DNA of 64,000 nucleotides from Streptomyces viridiviolaceus (GTDB taxonomy: Bacteria; Actinomycetota; Actinomycetes; Streptomycetales; Streptomycetaceae), in the NCBI RefSeq assembly GCF_014650995.1, contig NZ_BMWA01000003.1, positions 124,001 to 188,000 on the forward strand, written 5' to 3'. The position numbers and the translations under genes were made by a program. Shown here piece after piece: positions 34,404 to 43,358 of the stretch. The notes under the pieces were generated by a model that saw only the letters and a list, made by a program, of their open reading frames with translations, was not told the origin of the DNA and did no database searches. Position 1 is the first letter of the stretch; each line of letters starts with the position of its first letter.

Positions 34404-34438
34404 GAGAGTTCCATTTTGAGAGTTTCAGTGCAACTCTC
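34404..34438. promoter_or_regulatory. GAGAGTT repeat operator candidate
   Basis: GAGAGTT occurs at 34404-34410 and 34418-34424, and its complement AACTCTC at 34432-34438. The last two form an inverted repeat with a 7-base spacer. The cluster is in an AT-richer part of the divergent region between the XRE regulator and the ATPase gene. Confidence 0.45.
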
Positions 34439-34492
34439 CGTATGGGACAGCATTCAGGGTGTAACCATCGTGTCCCAGGTAGGAGTAGCAGC

Positions 34493-35155
34493 GTGGACGA
34501 AGCAGCCAACATCCCCCTCGCATCGTGGGGATTCCCGTTCCTTGCCGAGCCGGAAGAGGTCTCAGTGCTGCGCGGTCTTATGCGAACCCGGCTGAGTGCC
34601 TGGGGTCTGCAGGAGCTCAGCGATTCGGCTCAACTGTGCGTCAGCGAGCTCGTTTCCAATGTGATCGCGCACGTCGGTCCTGGTACCCCCGCCAACCTCA
34701 TGGTCTCCCTGAGAGGCACCCGCCTCCGCATCGAGCTGCGTGACCCGGGCGCTCGAGCACTTCCCACGCTTGTGGACGCGAGTGACGACGCGGAGAGCGG
34801 ACGAGGTATGGCGCTCGTTGATGCCCTGACCGAACGCTGGGGGGTTGAACTGCACGGAGATAGCAAGGTGACGTGGTGCGAGCTCGTCACCGCACCGGTC
34901 ACTTCGGAGGGGCATGCGGGCGGTGCGCGAGTAACGCGAGCCGCGAGGGTTCTCAGTTCGTACGGTGATGGAGAGCTCTTCGGCACGCCTCGGCGAAGTC
35001 GGTTGGGCGCGATGGCGGCAGAAGCAGCCGCCATCGACGTCATCTCCGACCTGCTGCACTGGCTGCAGGTTCACGGCCATGACACGGACGAGATTCTGGA
35101 CCGCGCGCAGACGCACTTCGAAGCCGAGTTGGACGCGACCCGCGTCTCCGGCTAA
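34493..35155 (+). CDS. Anti-sigma-like ATP-binding protein (HATPase_c_2)
   Basis: 220 residues. The ATPase core shows the N-box SELVSNVIAHVG, RIELRDPGAR and the G-box SGRGMALVDALTERWGV, as in SpoIIAB/RsbW-type proteins that Streptomyces encodes in large numbers. After residue 140 an extra helical domain (AAIDVISDLLHWLQVHGHDTDEILDRAQTHFEAEL) is fused. The start is a GTG with AGGAG about 8 bases upstream. Divergent placement from an XRE-DUF397 operon is the WhiJ-cluster arrangement. Confidence 0.86.
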   Translation: MDEAANIPLASWGFPFLAEPEEVSVLRGLMRTRLSAWGLQELSDSAQLCVSELVSNVIAHVGPGTPANLMVSLRGTRLRIELRDPGARALPTLVDASDDAESGRGMALVDALTERWGVELHGDSKVTWCELVTAPVTSEGHAGGARVTRAARVLSSYGDGELFGTPRRSRLGAMAAEAAAIDVISDLLHWLQVHGHDTDEILDRAQTHFEAELDATRVSG

Positions 35156-35158
35156 AGG

Positions 35159-38100
35159 TCAGCCCGCCGCTACCGCCTTGGCGTAGGACAGCACATCCGC
35201 CGGGAGCTCGTGCTTCAACTTCCAGGTGATAGCCATTGGCCTGCTGCCCTCGTGGCTCTGGTACTCAGCAGGGCCCAGAAGCATCCACGGCTGAGCACCG
35301 CCTATGTCGGTGGTCTTGTAGCGGCGGACAAACAGCAGTACCTGGCTGCCCCGAGCGGCGTGTTGCTGATACCTCAGCCCCGTCGGGGAGGTCTCGGAGG
35401 TCTGGTTCTGGGACTCCCAGTGGAACTGGGTCTCGCTCAGTGCGAAGTCGTGGTAGCGGGTCTGAGGGGAGAAGTCCTTCTCATCCTTCTCCAGGGTGAT
35501 GAGGAGCGCGTCCGTCGCGATCGACTCGCACCACTTCACGCCCTCACGGAAGTCACCGGGCATGAAGCCTCCGATGTCCGCCTGACCGAGTGCAGGGAGG
35601 ATCTCTTCGCGACTGTAGGAGGCATGCACGGTCAGGGGGATACCCCGGTCGCCGGCCGCATCGAGGAGTGGAATCGGTACGTGCTCGGTATGGGCGAGGT
35701 TGTAGGCCAGCACTTGACGCAGTTCGCTACGGAAGGCCGGGTGCTTCCGGAGAACGGCAAGCCCCGCGTCGTAGCTGGCAAAGCCCTTCCTCGTGAAACC
35801 GCCCAGCGGCCATAGCTGGAAGAACAGCATGCGGGCGTATGCCTTCCCCTGCTCGTCGAGGTCGCTGTACGGGGCGGCATCGTCTTCGAGTATGCGCGTG
35901 TACGCATCCACACGCAGGGGGTCGTCGACATGCAGGAACGCAGGTACTCGCTTGAGGAGGGCGGCCTCGCCTTCAGGTGCCTCGCGGTCCATCAGGCCGG
36001 AGCGGCGGAGCAACCCCGTCCAGGAGTTCCCGTTCCCCCGGTACACCTCCTTGATGTCTCGGCCGCTTTCCTCCAGGTAGCGGCTGAGGAGGGGTTCCCC
36101 ATAGTCGGCCACCTCACGGGTCAGCGTGGTCACGTTGACGCTGAGCTGGTCCTTGATGTTGGCAATGATGGTGTGCTTTGCCTTCTCCTCCAGCACGATC
36201 TCGCAGCCGGAGGGGAGCTTCGGGAAGTCATGCTCGATGTGGTCCAGCAGCCGCTTACGCGTCAGGTTCGTGAGGGCGCGGAACTGGTTCTCGAAACGGA
36301 ACTCCTTACGGTGCTGGCCGATGAAGTCCAGGACGGTCAACACAGCCTTATTGCCGGAGCGCCGAAGTCCACGACCGAGCTGCTGGAGGAACACAGTCGC
36401 GCTTGACGTCGGACGGAGTAGAAGCAGGGTGTCCACATCGGGGACATCGACGCCCTCGTTGAAGAGGTCGACTGAGAAGACCACCTGGAGTGCCCCAGAC
36501 CTCAGGTCCGCGAGCGCCTCCCGGCGCTGATCGGCCGGCGTCTCCCCGGATACCGCGACGGCGTTGAAGCCAGCCGAGCGGAAGGACTCTGCCATGAAGT
36601 GCGCATGAGCGACGGAGACACAGAATCCCAACGCCCGCATGCGGGTCGGATCGCTCACCTTTTCTTCGACGGCCTTGACGACGAGGCCAGCGCGGACCTT
36701 GTTGCCCGTCAGGACGTTGCTGAGCGAGCTCACGTCGTACGCTCCGCGCTTCCACTCCACGGCGCTCAGGTCAGTGGTGTCACTGATGCCGAAGTAGTGG
36801 AAGGGGCACAAGAGCTTGTTGTCCAGCGCCTCCCACAGGCGCATCTCGGCGGCGATGCGGCCGTCGAAGAACTCGTCCTGAACGTTCTTTCCGTCCATGC
36901 GCTCTGGCGTGGCAGTCAGGCCGAGCAGTTCCAGCGGCTGGAAGTGATCGATGATCTTCCGGTAAGTCGGTGAGGTTCCGTGGTGGAACTCGTCGATCAC
37001 GATGACGTCGAAATGGTCGGGGTCGAGACGATCAAGCGCTCGTGCGTTGAGCGACTGAACGCTCGCGAAGACATGGGTCCAGCGCTCCGGGATCTCACCG
37101 CTGTGCAGGGACTCCCCGAAGTTCGCATCGAGCAAGATGTCCTGATAGGTCCGCAAGGACTGCTGCAATATCTCCTTTCGGTGAGCCACGAACAGGAGGC
37201 GCAGATCGCGACCGTATCTCTGGCAGAGCTGCTTGTAGTCAAGTGCAGCCATGACGGTCTTGCCCGTGCCGGTTGCCGCTACCAAGAGGTTCCGGTGTCG
37301 CTCGTGGACTTTGCGCTCGACGTCGAGGCGCTCGAGCATGTCACGCTGATAGGGGTACGGCCGTACCTCGAGGCCGGACAGCGTAATGGTCCGGTCGGCT
37401 GACGGTGTTCCGCCAGCCACTGCCAGCGCGTCTTGAAGACGACCGCCATCGGCGTCGGGATCGTACGTCTCGAAGGATGGGTCATTCCAGTACGACTCGA
37501 ACGTCGCTTCAAACTTCCGCATCACGTCGGGCGTGGCAACGGAGGACAAGCGCACGTTCCACTCCAGGCCATCAAGGAGAGCAGCCTTGGACAGGTTTGA
37601 GCTACCGACGTACGCGGTGTCGTAACCGCTCTCCCGCCGGAACAGCCATGCCTTGGCGTGGAGCCGCGTCGAACGCGTTTCGTAGTTCACCTTGACCTCG
37701 GCTCCGAAGTCTTCGACCAAGCGGTCCAACGCTCTCCGCTCGGTGGCGCCGATGTACGTCGTGGTCAAGACCCTTATCGGCACTCCCCGCTCGTACGCTG
37801 CCCGCAAGGACCGCTCGATGACCCGAAGCCCGTGCCACTTGACGAAGGCGCACAGAAGGTCCACGCGGTCGGCTGTAGCGAGCTCTGCGCGCAGTTCGAA
37901 TCCGAGGCTTGGGTCCTCGGGAGAGTTGGTGAGGAGCGCGGTATCCGAGAGTGGGATGCCAGGGCGTACGGCGAAGACCCCGGGTGCCTCCTGCCGCGTG
38001 ATGGCTAGGAGCTGCTGGGGGCCGTCTGCGATGAGGTCAACCCACTGTTGGGCGCCCTTCAGTGTGCCGATGGACTCCAAGATGTGGTTGGCCGCGTGCA

Positions 38101-38314
38101 CGCGCTCTTCAGCGGGCAGGTTTTGCAGAACGCGGCGCACGGTGCGCGAGACGTGCCGCGCAAGCACGTGAGGGACCGACTCGGACCCCACCCTTTCGCT
38201 CATCGGATGCCAGCCAAGCTGGGAGAGCTCCTGCAGCTTCTGCTCGAAACGGAGCGTGATCAGTTGCTCGTACAGACCCGCGGCAGGTTGGGGCAGATCC
38301 TCCAGCTCAGACAC
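35159..38314 (-). CDS. SauUSI-like type IV restriction enzyme: PLD nuclease, SF2 helicase, DUF3427
   Basis: 1051 residues. A phospholipase D-type nuclease half-site (RLHAKAWLF, then GSSNLSKAAL) lies near 215-250. The superfamily 2 helicase follows: VAATGTGKTV (Walker A), IDEFHHG (motif II), GLTATPERMDG, and QQLGRGLRRSG (motif VI). The C-terminal 350 residues are DUF3427. This order is that of SauUSI, which cleaves DNA with 5-methyl- or hydroxymethylcytosine. I start at a GTG with AAGGAG 5 bases upstream; an ATG at 38350 has no ribosome site. It is divergent from an SRA-HNH endonuclease. Local GC is low. Confidence 0.88.
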   Translation of the reverse strand: MSELEDLPQPAAGLYEQLITLRFEQKLQELSQLGWHPMSERVGSESVPHVLARHVSRTVRRVLQNLPAEERVHAANHILESIGTLKGAQQWVDLIADGPQQLLAITRQEAPGVFAVRPGIPLSDTALLTNSPEDPSLGFELRAELATADRVDLLCAFVKWHGLRVIERSLRAAYERGVPIRVLTTTYIGATERRALDRLVEDFGAEVKVNYETRSTRLHAKAWLFRRESGYDTAYVGSSNLSKAALLDGLEWNVRLSSVATPDVMRKFEATFESYWNDPSFETYDPDADGGRLQDALAVAGGTPSADRTITLSGLEVRPYPYQRDMLERLDVERKVHERHRNLLVAATGTGKTVMAALDYKQLCQRYGRDLRLLFVAHRKEILQQSLRTYQDILLDANFGESLHSGEIPERWTHVFASVQSLNARALDRLDPDHFDVIVIDEFHHGTSPTYRKIIDHFQPLELLGLTATPERMDGKNVQDEFFDGRIAAEMRLWEALDNKLLCPFHYFGISDTTDLSAVEWKRGAYDVSSLSNVLTGNKVRAGLVVKAVEEKVSDPTRMRALGFCVSVAHAHFMAESFRSAGFNAVAVSGETPADQRREALADLRSGALQVVFSVDLFNEGVDVPDVDTLLLLRPTSSATVFLQQLGRGLRRSGNKAVLTVLDFIGQHRKEFRFENQFRALTNLTRKRLLDHIEHDFPKLPSGCEIVLEEKAKHTIIANIKDQLSVNVTTLTREVADYGEPLLSRYLEESGRDIKEVYRGNGNSWTGLLRRSGLMDREAPEGEAALLKRVPAFLHVDDPLRVDAYTRILEDDAAPYSDLDEQGKAYARMLFFQLWPLGGFTRKGFASYDAGLAVLRKHPAFRSELRQVLAYNLAHTEHVPIPLLDAAGDRGIPLTVHASYSREEILPALGQADIGGFMPGDFREGVKWCESIATDALLITLEKDEKDFSPQTRYHDFALSETQFHWESQNQTSETSPTGLRYQQHAARGSQVLLFVRRYKTTDIGGAQPWMLLGPAEYQSHEGSRPMAITWKLKHELPADVLSYAKAVAAG

Positions 38315-38474
38315 ACCTACTCCTTGATCACGCCGGACAACTCGGCTCATGTGTAACAGAGAGCTCTGACAATCCGGGCCGAGATCGTTCGATGTTGCTT
38401 GCCTGCCGGTCTCAACTTGGCTTCAGTGAGCAGAAGTTCAATGAGATCGATCACGTTCGTTCCAGTATGGCTAG

Positions 38475-39536
38475 ATGGGAATCAAACGAATCATCGGGCA
38501 CGTAGAAGGTGTGCCCGTAGGCATGGTCTTCCACCGGCGGTTAGACGTGCAGCGTGCCCAACTGCATCAGACGAACCAGCGTGGCATCTCCTGGCTACGG
38601 GACGAGGACGGCAGCAAGGTCGGCGATGCGATAGTCCTGCACGGCGGCTATGTGGACGACGAGGACGACTGGGAGCAGATCCGATACACGGGCGCTTCGG
38701 AGGGAAAGGACAAGGACTCCACCGGCAGGTTGCTTCGCAGCCAGTCGTGGTCCTACACGGACAATGCTGCTCTCCGGCTCAGCTATGAGCGGGGGTACCC
38801 CATCCGCGTGATCCGAGGGTACGAGGGGGATCCGCGGTACTCGCCGTCCGACTCCTACAGGTACGACGGCCTGTACGAGATCACGGATGTACGCACGACT
38901 ACCTCCAAGTACCCGGCTCCTGACGGGTCACCGATTGACATCTGCCAGTTTGACCTGCGGCGCTTGCCCGACCCGGAGCAGGTGCAGACCCCGGTCGAAC
39001 GTCATGTCATCGAAGTGCTGGAAGAGCTCGATGACGAGCAAGATGAGCAAGGTGATGGGCAGCATGAAAGCGAAGAGCCGCCTGTCGAGCAGTGGGACGC
39101 AGAGAAGTTCCCGCGCTCGCGCAGCATGCGGGTGCGCCGCCTGATTAGGGATACAGCTGCCGCGCAACGAATCAAGCAGCTCTATGAGGGGCAGTGCCAG
39201 CTGTGCGGCCTTCGTCTGAGGGGGCCGGACGGTAATCCGTACTGCGAGGGTGCCCACATACGACCCCTGGGGAAGCCCCACCATGGGCCCGACGTCGAGC
39301 CCAACATCCTGTGCCTTTGCCCTAACTGCCATGTGCGACTCGACATCGGTGCGATCGCAGTGAATGCAGAAGACTGGTCCGTCATCGTGCGGTCAGACCT
39401 CTCCGGCGCGAGGCTCTTGCCGAAGCTCACTGTGAGGGACGGCCACCGAGTCCATCCGGAGTACCTCCAGTACCACCGGAGGTACTGGGAGCAGAAAGCT
39501 GCGGTCAAGGTGCTTAAGGATGACATCGGGGAGTGA
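38475..39536 (+). CDS. SRA-YDG / HNH modification-dependent restriction endonuclease
   Basis: 353 residues. The N-terminal SRA (YDG) domain spans about 8-150: GVPVGMVFHRRLDVQRAQLH, GDAIVLHGGYVDDEDDWEQI, and RYDGLYEITDV. It flips out modified bases. After an acidic linker the HNH nuclease has CQLCG, EGAHIRPLG, PNILCLCPNCHVRLD, with zinc cysteines and catalytic histidines. It resembles the McrA-like SRA-HNH type IV enzymes of Streptomyces. Leucine 23 is encoded by TTA (38541-38543), so translation should need bldA tRNA. No ribosome binding site is visible before the ATG. Confidence 0.9.
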   Translation: MGIKRIIGHVEGVPVGMVFHRRLDVQRAQLHQTNQRGISWLRDEDGSKVGDAIVLHGGYVDDEDDWEQIRYTGASEGKDKDSTGRLLRSQSWSYTDNAALRLSYERGYPIRVIRGYEGDPRYSPSDSYRYDGLYEITDVRTTTSKYPAPDGSPIDICQFDLRRLPDPEQVQTPVERHVIEVLEELDDEQDEQGDGQHESEEPPVEQWDAEKFPRSRSMRVRRLIRDTAAAQRIKQLYEGQCQLCGLRLRGPDGNPYCEGAHIRPLGKPHHGPDVEPNILCLCPNCHVRLDIGAIAVNAEDWSVIVRSDLSGARLLPKLTVRDGHRVHPEYLQYHRRYWEQKAAVKVLKDDIGE

Positions 39537-39566
39537 GTCTCCGCGCTGTCTCGTTCGGTTGCGACC

Positions 39567-40025
39567 TCACAAGAACGCCCACACCCCCATAGCCACCCCG
39601 AACAGCACAAAAAACACCCCCCACGTCATATTCGCCCCCGCCGAATACGACACCATCCCCGGCCGCCCGTCCTTCGTGTGGGCGACCACCACCCGGCGCG
39701 GGTCTCTCGGGTCGTACCGCAGGACGACCGGGACGCCGGCGCTCAGGGGGTGGGACTCGTGGTTGAGGGGGGTGCGGCGGTAGGTCTGGGTGGGTGGGGC
39801 GTCGGGGCGGTCGACAGGTGGGGCCTTGTAGCGGACCTGCGGGGGATGGATCGTGGGGCCCTCGCGGCGGGCGCTGCGGGCCACCTCGCCCCTGGTGCGG
39901 ACGCCCCGGACGCCGAGGCGGTGCAGGGCCCGGCGCCGGCCCAGGGCGAGGCGCAGGATCGAGATGCCCAACGCCACCGCGCCCGCCGCCGTGATGAGCG
40001 TGATCGTGAGCCACGGCTGGTCCAC
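39567..40025 (-). CDS. DUF3592-type membrane protein
   Basis: 152 residues. An N-terminal membrane helix (WLTITLITAAGAVALGISILRLAL) and a C-terminal one (WGVFFVLFGVAMGVWAFL) flank a soluble strand-rich region ending in LRYDPRDPRRVVV, the DUF3592 pattern. Function is unknown. The start is a GTG. It marks the return to high-GC DNA right of the restriction pair. Confidence 0.75.
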   Translation of the reverse strand: MDQPWLTITLITAAGAVALGISILRLALGRRRALHRLGVRGVRTRGEVARSARREGPTIHPPQVRYKAPPVDRPDAPPTQTYRRTPLNHESHPLSAGVPVVLRYDPRDPRRVVVAHTKDGRPGMVSYSAGANMTWGVFFVLFGVAMGVWAFL

Positions 40026-40075
40026 GTGGCCTCCCCCCAGGAGCCGACGTCAGCTATCGGACTGGACGGACGCCG

Positions 40076-41101
40076 TCACCCTTCGGTTCCGTGGCACTCC
40101 CCGTACGCTCGTCCCGAGCCGCACCAGCATGCCGCCGAGCGGTCCGGTGGCCACGCCGCCGCCCGCCCCCGGGCCGCCAGCGTCGTCGCGTACTGCGGCA
40201 GCAGTGTCGCGTCGGCCGGGGAGGAGCCCTCCGAGGCGGCGAAGGCCTCGTACGACGGGACCGTGCCCGTGACGATGCCCAGGTTCGGGGTGCCCGAGGA
40301 CGCGAGTTCGCGCAGGGCCGCCTCTATCGTCGCCAGGTGGGTCTCGTAGGACGAGTACTCCTCCGCCAGGGTCGGGTACGCCTCCGTCAGTTCCGTCAGC
40401 TCGGCGGCCGGCCAGTGGAGCATCGCCACCGGGAACGGGCGGGACAGCGCCTCCCGGTACGCGCCCAGTTCGGCGCGCAGGCGGAAGATCTCCGCCTCCA
40501 GCTCGGCCGGGTTGTCCGAGCCGAGGGACCAGACGCGTTTCGGGTCGTGGAGCTCGTCCAGGGAGACCGGCATGGAGTGGAGGCCGTCGGCCAGGGTGTC
40601 CCACTCGTCGTGGGCGAGGCCCAGCATCCTGCGGACCCGGTGGCGGCCGAAGAGGAGGGGGTGGGTGGAGTACGGGGGTTCCGTCACGCCCGTCAGGAGG
40701 AGGCGGGCGCCCTCCGTGAACGTCTCGTGCGCCTGCTCCAGCTCGTCGTGGGACTCGAGGGCCTCCGCGACGATGACCCAGGGGGCCGGGTCGCGGGGGG
40801 ACGCCGTGCGGACGCCCTCGATGATGGCCCGGGCCTCCGCCTCGTGGCCGTACTCCCACAGGTTCGACGCCTTCAGGGCGCGCACCAGGGACGGGTTCTC
40901 CAGGCCCTGGGCGCCCCCGGACGAGGACAGCAGGCGGTCGTACAGCTTGGTCGCGGCGGGGCGGTCGCCGGACAGTTCCAGGTGGGCGGCGGCCTGCAGC
41001 AGCAGGGCCTCGGCGTCCTCGGGGTAGAGGCCGGCGGTCCGCTCCAGACGGGCCGCTTCGGCGGTGTGGTCGACGTTCTCGGCAGGCGTGTCGGGGCGCA
41101 T
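40076..41101 (-). CDS. SEC-C motif protein with TPR-like repeats
   Basis: 341 residues. The N-terminal half is helical with TPR-like pairs (YPEDAEALLLQAAAHLELSG, ASNLWEYGHEAEARAIIEG, EALESHDELEQAHETFTEGARLL). The C terminus ends in a SEC-C zinc motif, CWCGSGRAYGECHG, as at the end of SecA. Such proteins may bind nucleic acid or partner proteins; the function is not known. A GTG at 41110 is an alternative start. Confidence 0.8.
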   Translation of the reverse strand: MRPDTPAENVDHTAEAARLERTAGLYPEDAEALLLQAAAHLELSGDRPAATKLYDRLLSSSGGAQGLENPSLVRALKASNLWEYGHEAEARAIIEGVRTASPRDPAPWVIVAEALESHDELEQAHETFTEGARLLLTGVTEPPYSTHPLLFGRHRVRRMLGLAHDEWDTLADGLHSMPVSLDELHDPKRVWSLGSDNPAELEAEIFRLRAELGAYREALSRPFPVAMLHWPAAELTELTEAYPTLAEEYSSYETHLATIEAALRELASSGTPNLGIVTGTVPSYEAFAASEGSSPADATLLPQYATTLAARGRAAAWPPDRSAACWCGSGRAYGECHGTEG

Positions 41102-41196
41102 GGGGGACACCGTACTGCCGCCGGGTGACGGAGGTCAGGTACCGGCAGGCCAGGGCCGGTGGGACGGGCTTCCGGGCACTGCGGCCTCCCGGAACG

Positions 41197-42627
41197 TCAC
41201 CGTGCGGGCAGGCCGCGCTCCCGCAGCACCCCCACGAGCACCGCCGCCGCCACCGCCAGCCCCGCCGACACCGCCATCGCCAGGTCCGCGCCCCGGCCCG
41301 GCGCCCCCGCCGACGTCGCGAGGGCGATCGTCAGGGCGACCCCGGCGCACGAGCCGATGTAGCGGAAGGTCTGCTGGGCTCCCGAGCCCATCGCCGCCCG
41401 GGCCGCCGGCACCGACTCCACCGCCAGCAGCGGCAGCGCGGCGTTGAGCAGGCCGCTGCCCACTCCGGCCAGGACCAGGCCGGGCAGCAGGCGGGCCCAG
41501 GAGCCCGCGTCGACGGCGCCGAGCATCGCCAGGGCGCCGGCCGCGTGCAGGGCGAAGCCGATGGCCAGCTGGTGGCGCGGCGAGACGCGGTGGGCGAGGC
41601 GGCGGGCCTGGAGGGCCACCGCGAAGGACAGGCCGGACCAGAGCAGGAACAGCCACGCCGTGTCCATCGCGGACAGGCCCAGCGCCTGCTGGAGCAGCGT
41701 CGGCAGGAAGCTGAACAGGCCGATCACCGCCAGGCCCGTGAACAGACCGCCCGCGGAGGAGGCCAGGAACGGCGGCCGGCGCAGCAGGGAGAGCTCGATC
41801 ATCGGGGCGGCCGTGCGGCGCTCCACCAGCACGAACAGAGCGGTCAGCACGGCGGCCGCCGCCAGCAGCAGGCCCACCGGAGCCCGCAGCCAGCCGTCCC
41901 GGCCCAGCGTCAGCGCCGCCACCAGCGCGACCAGCGCCAGTCCGAACGTCACCGCTCCGGTGAGGTCCGGCCGGCCTCCCCTCGGCGAGCGCGACTCCGA
42001 CAGGGTGCGTGCGCCCAGTCCCGCCGCGATCAGCGCGGCGGCGCCCAGGACGCCGTAGGACACCCGCCAGCTCGGGATCGCGCCGACGAGGAGCGGGCCC
42101 GCGGCGATGCCGCCGCTGACGAAAGCGCCCCACACCCCGGTGGCGCGCAGTCGGCCGCCCGGTGTGGGGAAGGCGTGGACGAGCAGGCCGAGGCTGCTGG
42201 CCAGCAGTGCCGCGCTCGCCGCGCCCTGGGCGACGCGGAACAGGGTGAACAGCCACGTCGTGGTCGCGAACGCGCCGAGGACGGTGGTGATGCCGAGGGC
42301 CAGGGTGCCGGAGACGAAGATCCGGCGGCGCCCGTAGTCGTCGGCCAGGCTGCCGGCGACCAGAAGCAGCGCGGCGAGGCCGAGCGGGGTGCCGTTCAGC
42401 AGCCAGGCCTGGGCGGACAGCGGGGTGTGCAGGTCGGCGGCCGTGGCGGGGAGCGTGACCATCGGCGCTGTGTACGTCATCAGGGCCACGGCGGTGGCGG
42501 CGCTGGTCAGGGCGAGGGTGGCGCCGGGGCGCGGGGGCGAGTCGCGGGCGGTGTCCGTCCGCGACGAGGTGTCGGGGGTGGTTGCCGAGGTGTCGGTGGT
42601 GGTGGGGTCCGTGCCGGTGCCCGTCAT
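41197..42627 (-). CDS. MFS drug exporter (DHA family)
   Basis: 476 residues with about 14 hydrophobic segments. YTAPMVTLPATAADLHTPLSAQAWLLNGTPLGLAALLLVAGSLADDYGRRRIF covers TM1-2 and the A-motif. The proline/glycine-rich antiporter motif in TM5 (VWGAFVSGGIAAGPLLVGAI) indicates an EmrB/QacA-like proton-drug antiporter. It is divergent from an HxlR regulator, with paired TTCATTGAA operators between them, so induction by a toxic or redox signal is likely. Confidence 0.87.
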   Translation of the reverse strand: MTGTGTDPTTTDTSATTPDTSSRTDTARDSPPRPGATLALTSAATAVALMTYTAPMVTLPATAADLHTPLSAQAWLLNGTPLGLAALLLVAGSLADDYGRRRIFVSGTLALGITTVLGAFATTTWLFTLFRVAQGAASAALLASSLGLLVHAFPTPGGRLRATGVWGAFVSGGIAAGPLLVGAIPSWRVSYGVLGAAALIAAGLGARTLSESRSPRGGRPDLTGAVTFGLALVALVAALTLGRDGWLRAPVGLLLAAAAVLTALFVLVERRTAAPMIELSLLRRPPFLASSAGGLFTGLAVIGLFSFLPTLLQQALGLSAMDTAWLFLLWSGLSFAVALQARRLAHRVSPRHQLAIGFALHAAGALAMLGAVDAGSWARLLPGLVLAGVGSGLLNAALPLLAVESVPAARAAMGSGAQQTFRYIGSCAGVALTIALATSAGAPGRGADLAMAVSAGLAVAAAVLVGVLRERGLPAR

Positions 42628-42655
42628 GTGCTGTCAGCCCTCCCATTGCAGGTTC

Positions 42656-42666
42656 GTTCATTGAAC
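42656..42666. promoter_or_regulatory. HxlR operator candidate 1
   Basis: GTTCATTGAAC is a perfect 5-1-5 palindrome 29 bases upstream of the MFS start codon. A second copy of the core lies 44 bases away. Confidence 0.5.
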
Positions 42667-42699
42667 TGCAGTCGTGGACAAACGTAGCACCGTCAGTTC

Positions 42700-42711
42700 G
42701 GTCATTGAACC
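42700..42711. promoter_or_regulatory. HxlR operator candidate 2
   Basis: GGTCATTGAACC repeats the core of site 1. It overlaps a TTGAAC -35-like hexamer (42705-42710) of the regulator gene, whose -10 is TACAGT at 42730-42735. Binding here would block the regulator's own promoter. Confidence 0.5.
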
Positions 42712-42742
42712 TACCTGGCGTAAAACGGCTACAGTGGAGGCC

Positions 42743-43270
42743 ATGGCACTGGGCAAGGACTACGCGACGCAGGAGTGCTCGATCGCCCGGGCGCTCGAGG
42801 TCGTCGGCGAGCGGTGGACGCTGCTGGTCGTCCGAGACGCGCTCTACGGGGTGCGGCGCTACAACGACTTCCTCGTCCACCTCGGCATCCCGCGCGCCGT
42901 CCTGGCGAGCCGCCTCCAGACGCTCACCGCCGAGGGGGTGCTGGAAAAGCGCCGGTACCAGCAGTCGCCGCCCCGGGACGAGTACGTCGTCACCGACCGC
43001 GGCATCGCGCTCTGGCCCACCCTGCGGGCACTGGGGCTGTGGGGCCGCGAGCACTACTCCGCCGCCCCGCTGCGGATCTTCCGGCACGCCGCCTGCGGCA
43101 CGGAGCTCGGGGCGTACGGCGAATGCCCCGCCTGCGGGACCGTCGTGCCCGTCGCCGACGTCGAGATGCTGCCGGGACCCGGACTCGATCCCGACCCCGC
43201 GGACCCGGTCAGCCGGGCGCTGCTGCGGCCCAAGCGGCTGCTGGAGCCGATCGAGACCGAATCGGCCTGA
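42743..43270 (+). CDS. HxlR-family winged-helix regulator
   Basis: 175 residues. CSIARALEVVGERWTLLVVRDALYGVRRYNDFLVHLGIPRAVLASRLQTL is the HxlR winged-helix domain, with the conserved cysteine before SIARAL. A C-terminal tail carries CG...CPACG, a likely zinc ribbon, in HAACGTELGAYGECPACGTV. TACAGT ends 7 bases before the ATG, suggesting a leaderless transcript. It probably represses the divergent MFS exporter and itself. Confidence 0.9.
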   Translation: MALGKDYATQECSIARALEVVGERWTLLVVRDALYGVRRYNDFLVHLGIPRAVLASRLQTLTAEGVLEKRRYQQSPPRDEYVVTDRGIALWPTLRALGLWGREHYSAAPLRIFRHAACGTELGAYGECPACGTVVPVADVEMLPGPGLDPDPADPVSRALLRPKRLLEPIETESA

Positions 43271-43358
43271 GCCGAAGGGCGGTCCCGGCCGAGCCGGGTT
43301 CCTGTATAACGAAAGGACGAACGGCGAACAGGTGCGTGCACGAGAGGGGGAGCCGCCG

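Noticed and set aside
32865..39566. The low-GC region as an integrated phage or conjugative element
   Set aside because: There are no integrase, transposase, replication, transfer or structural phage genes and no visible flanking repeats; acquisition is likely, but the vehicle is not visible.
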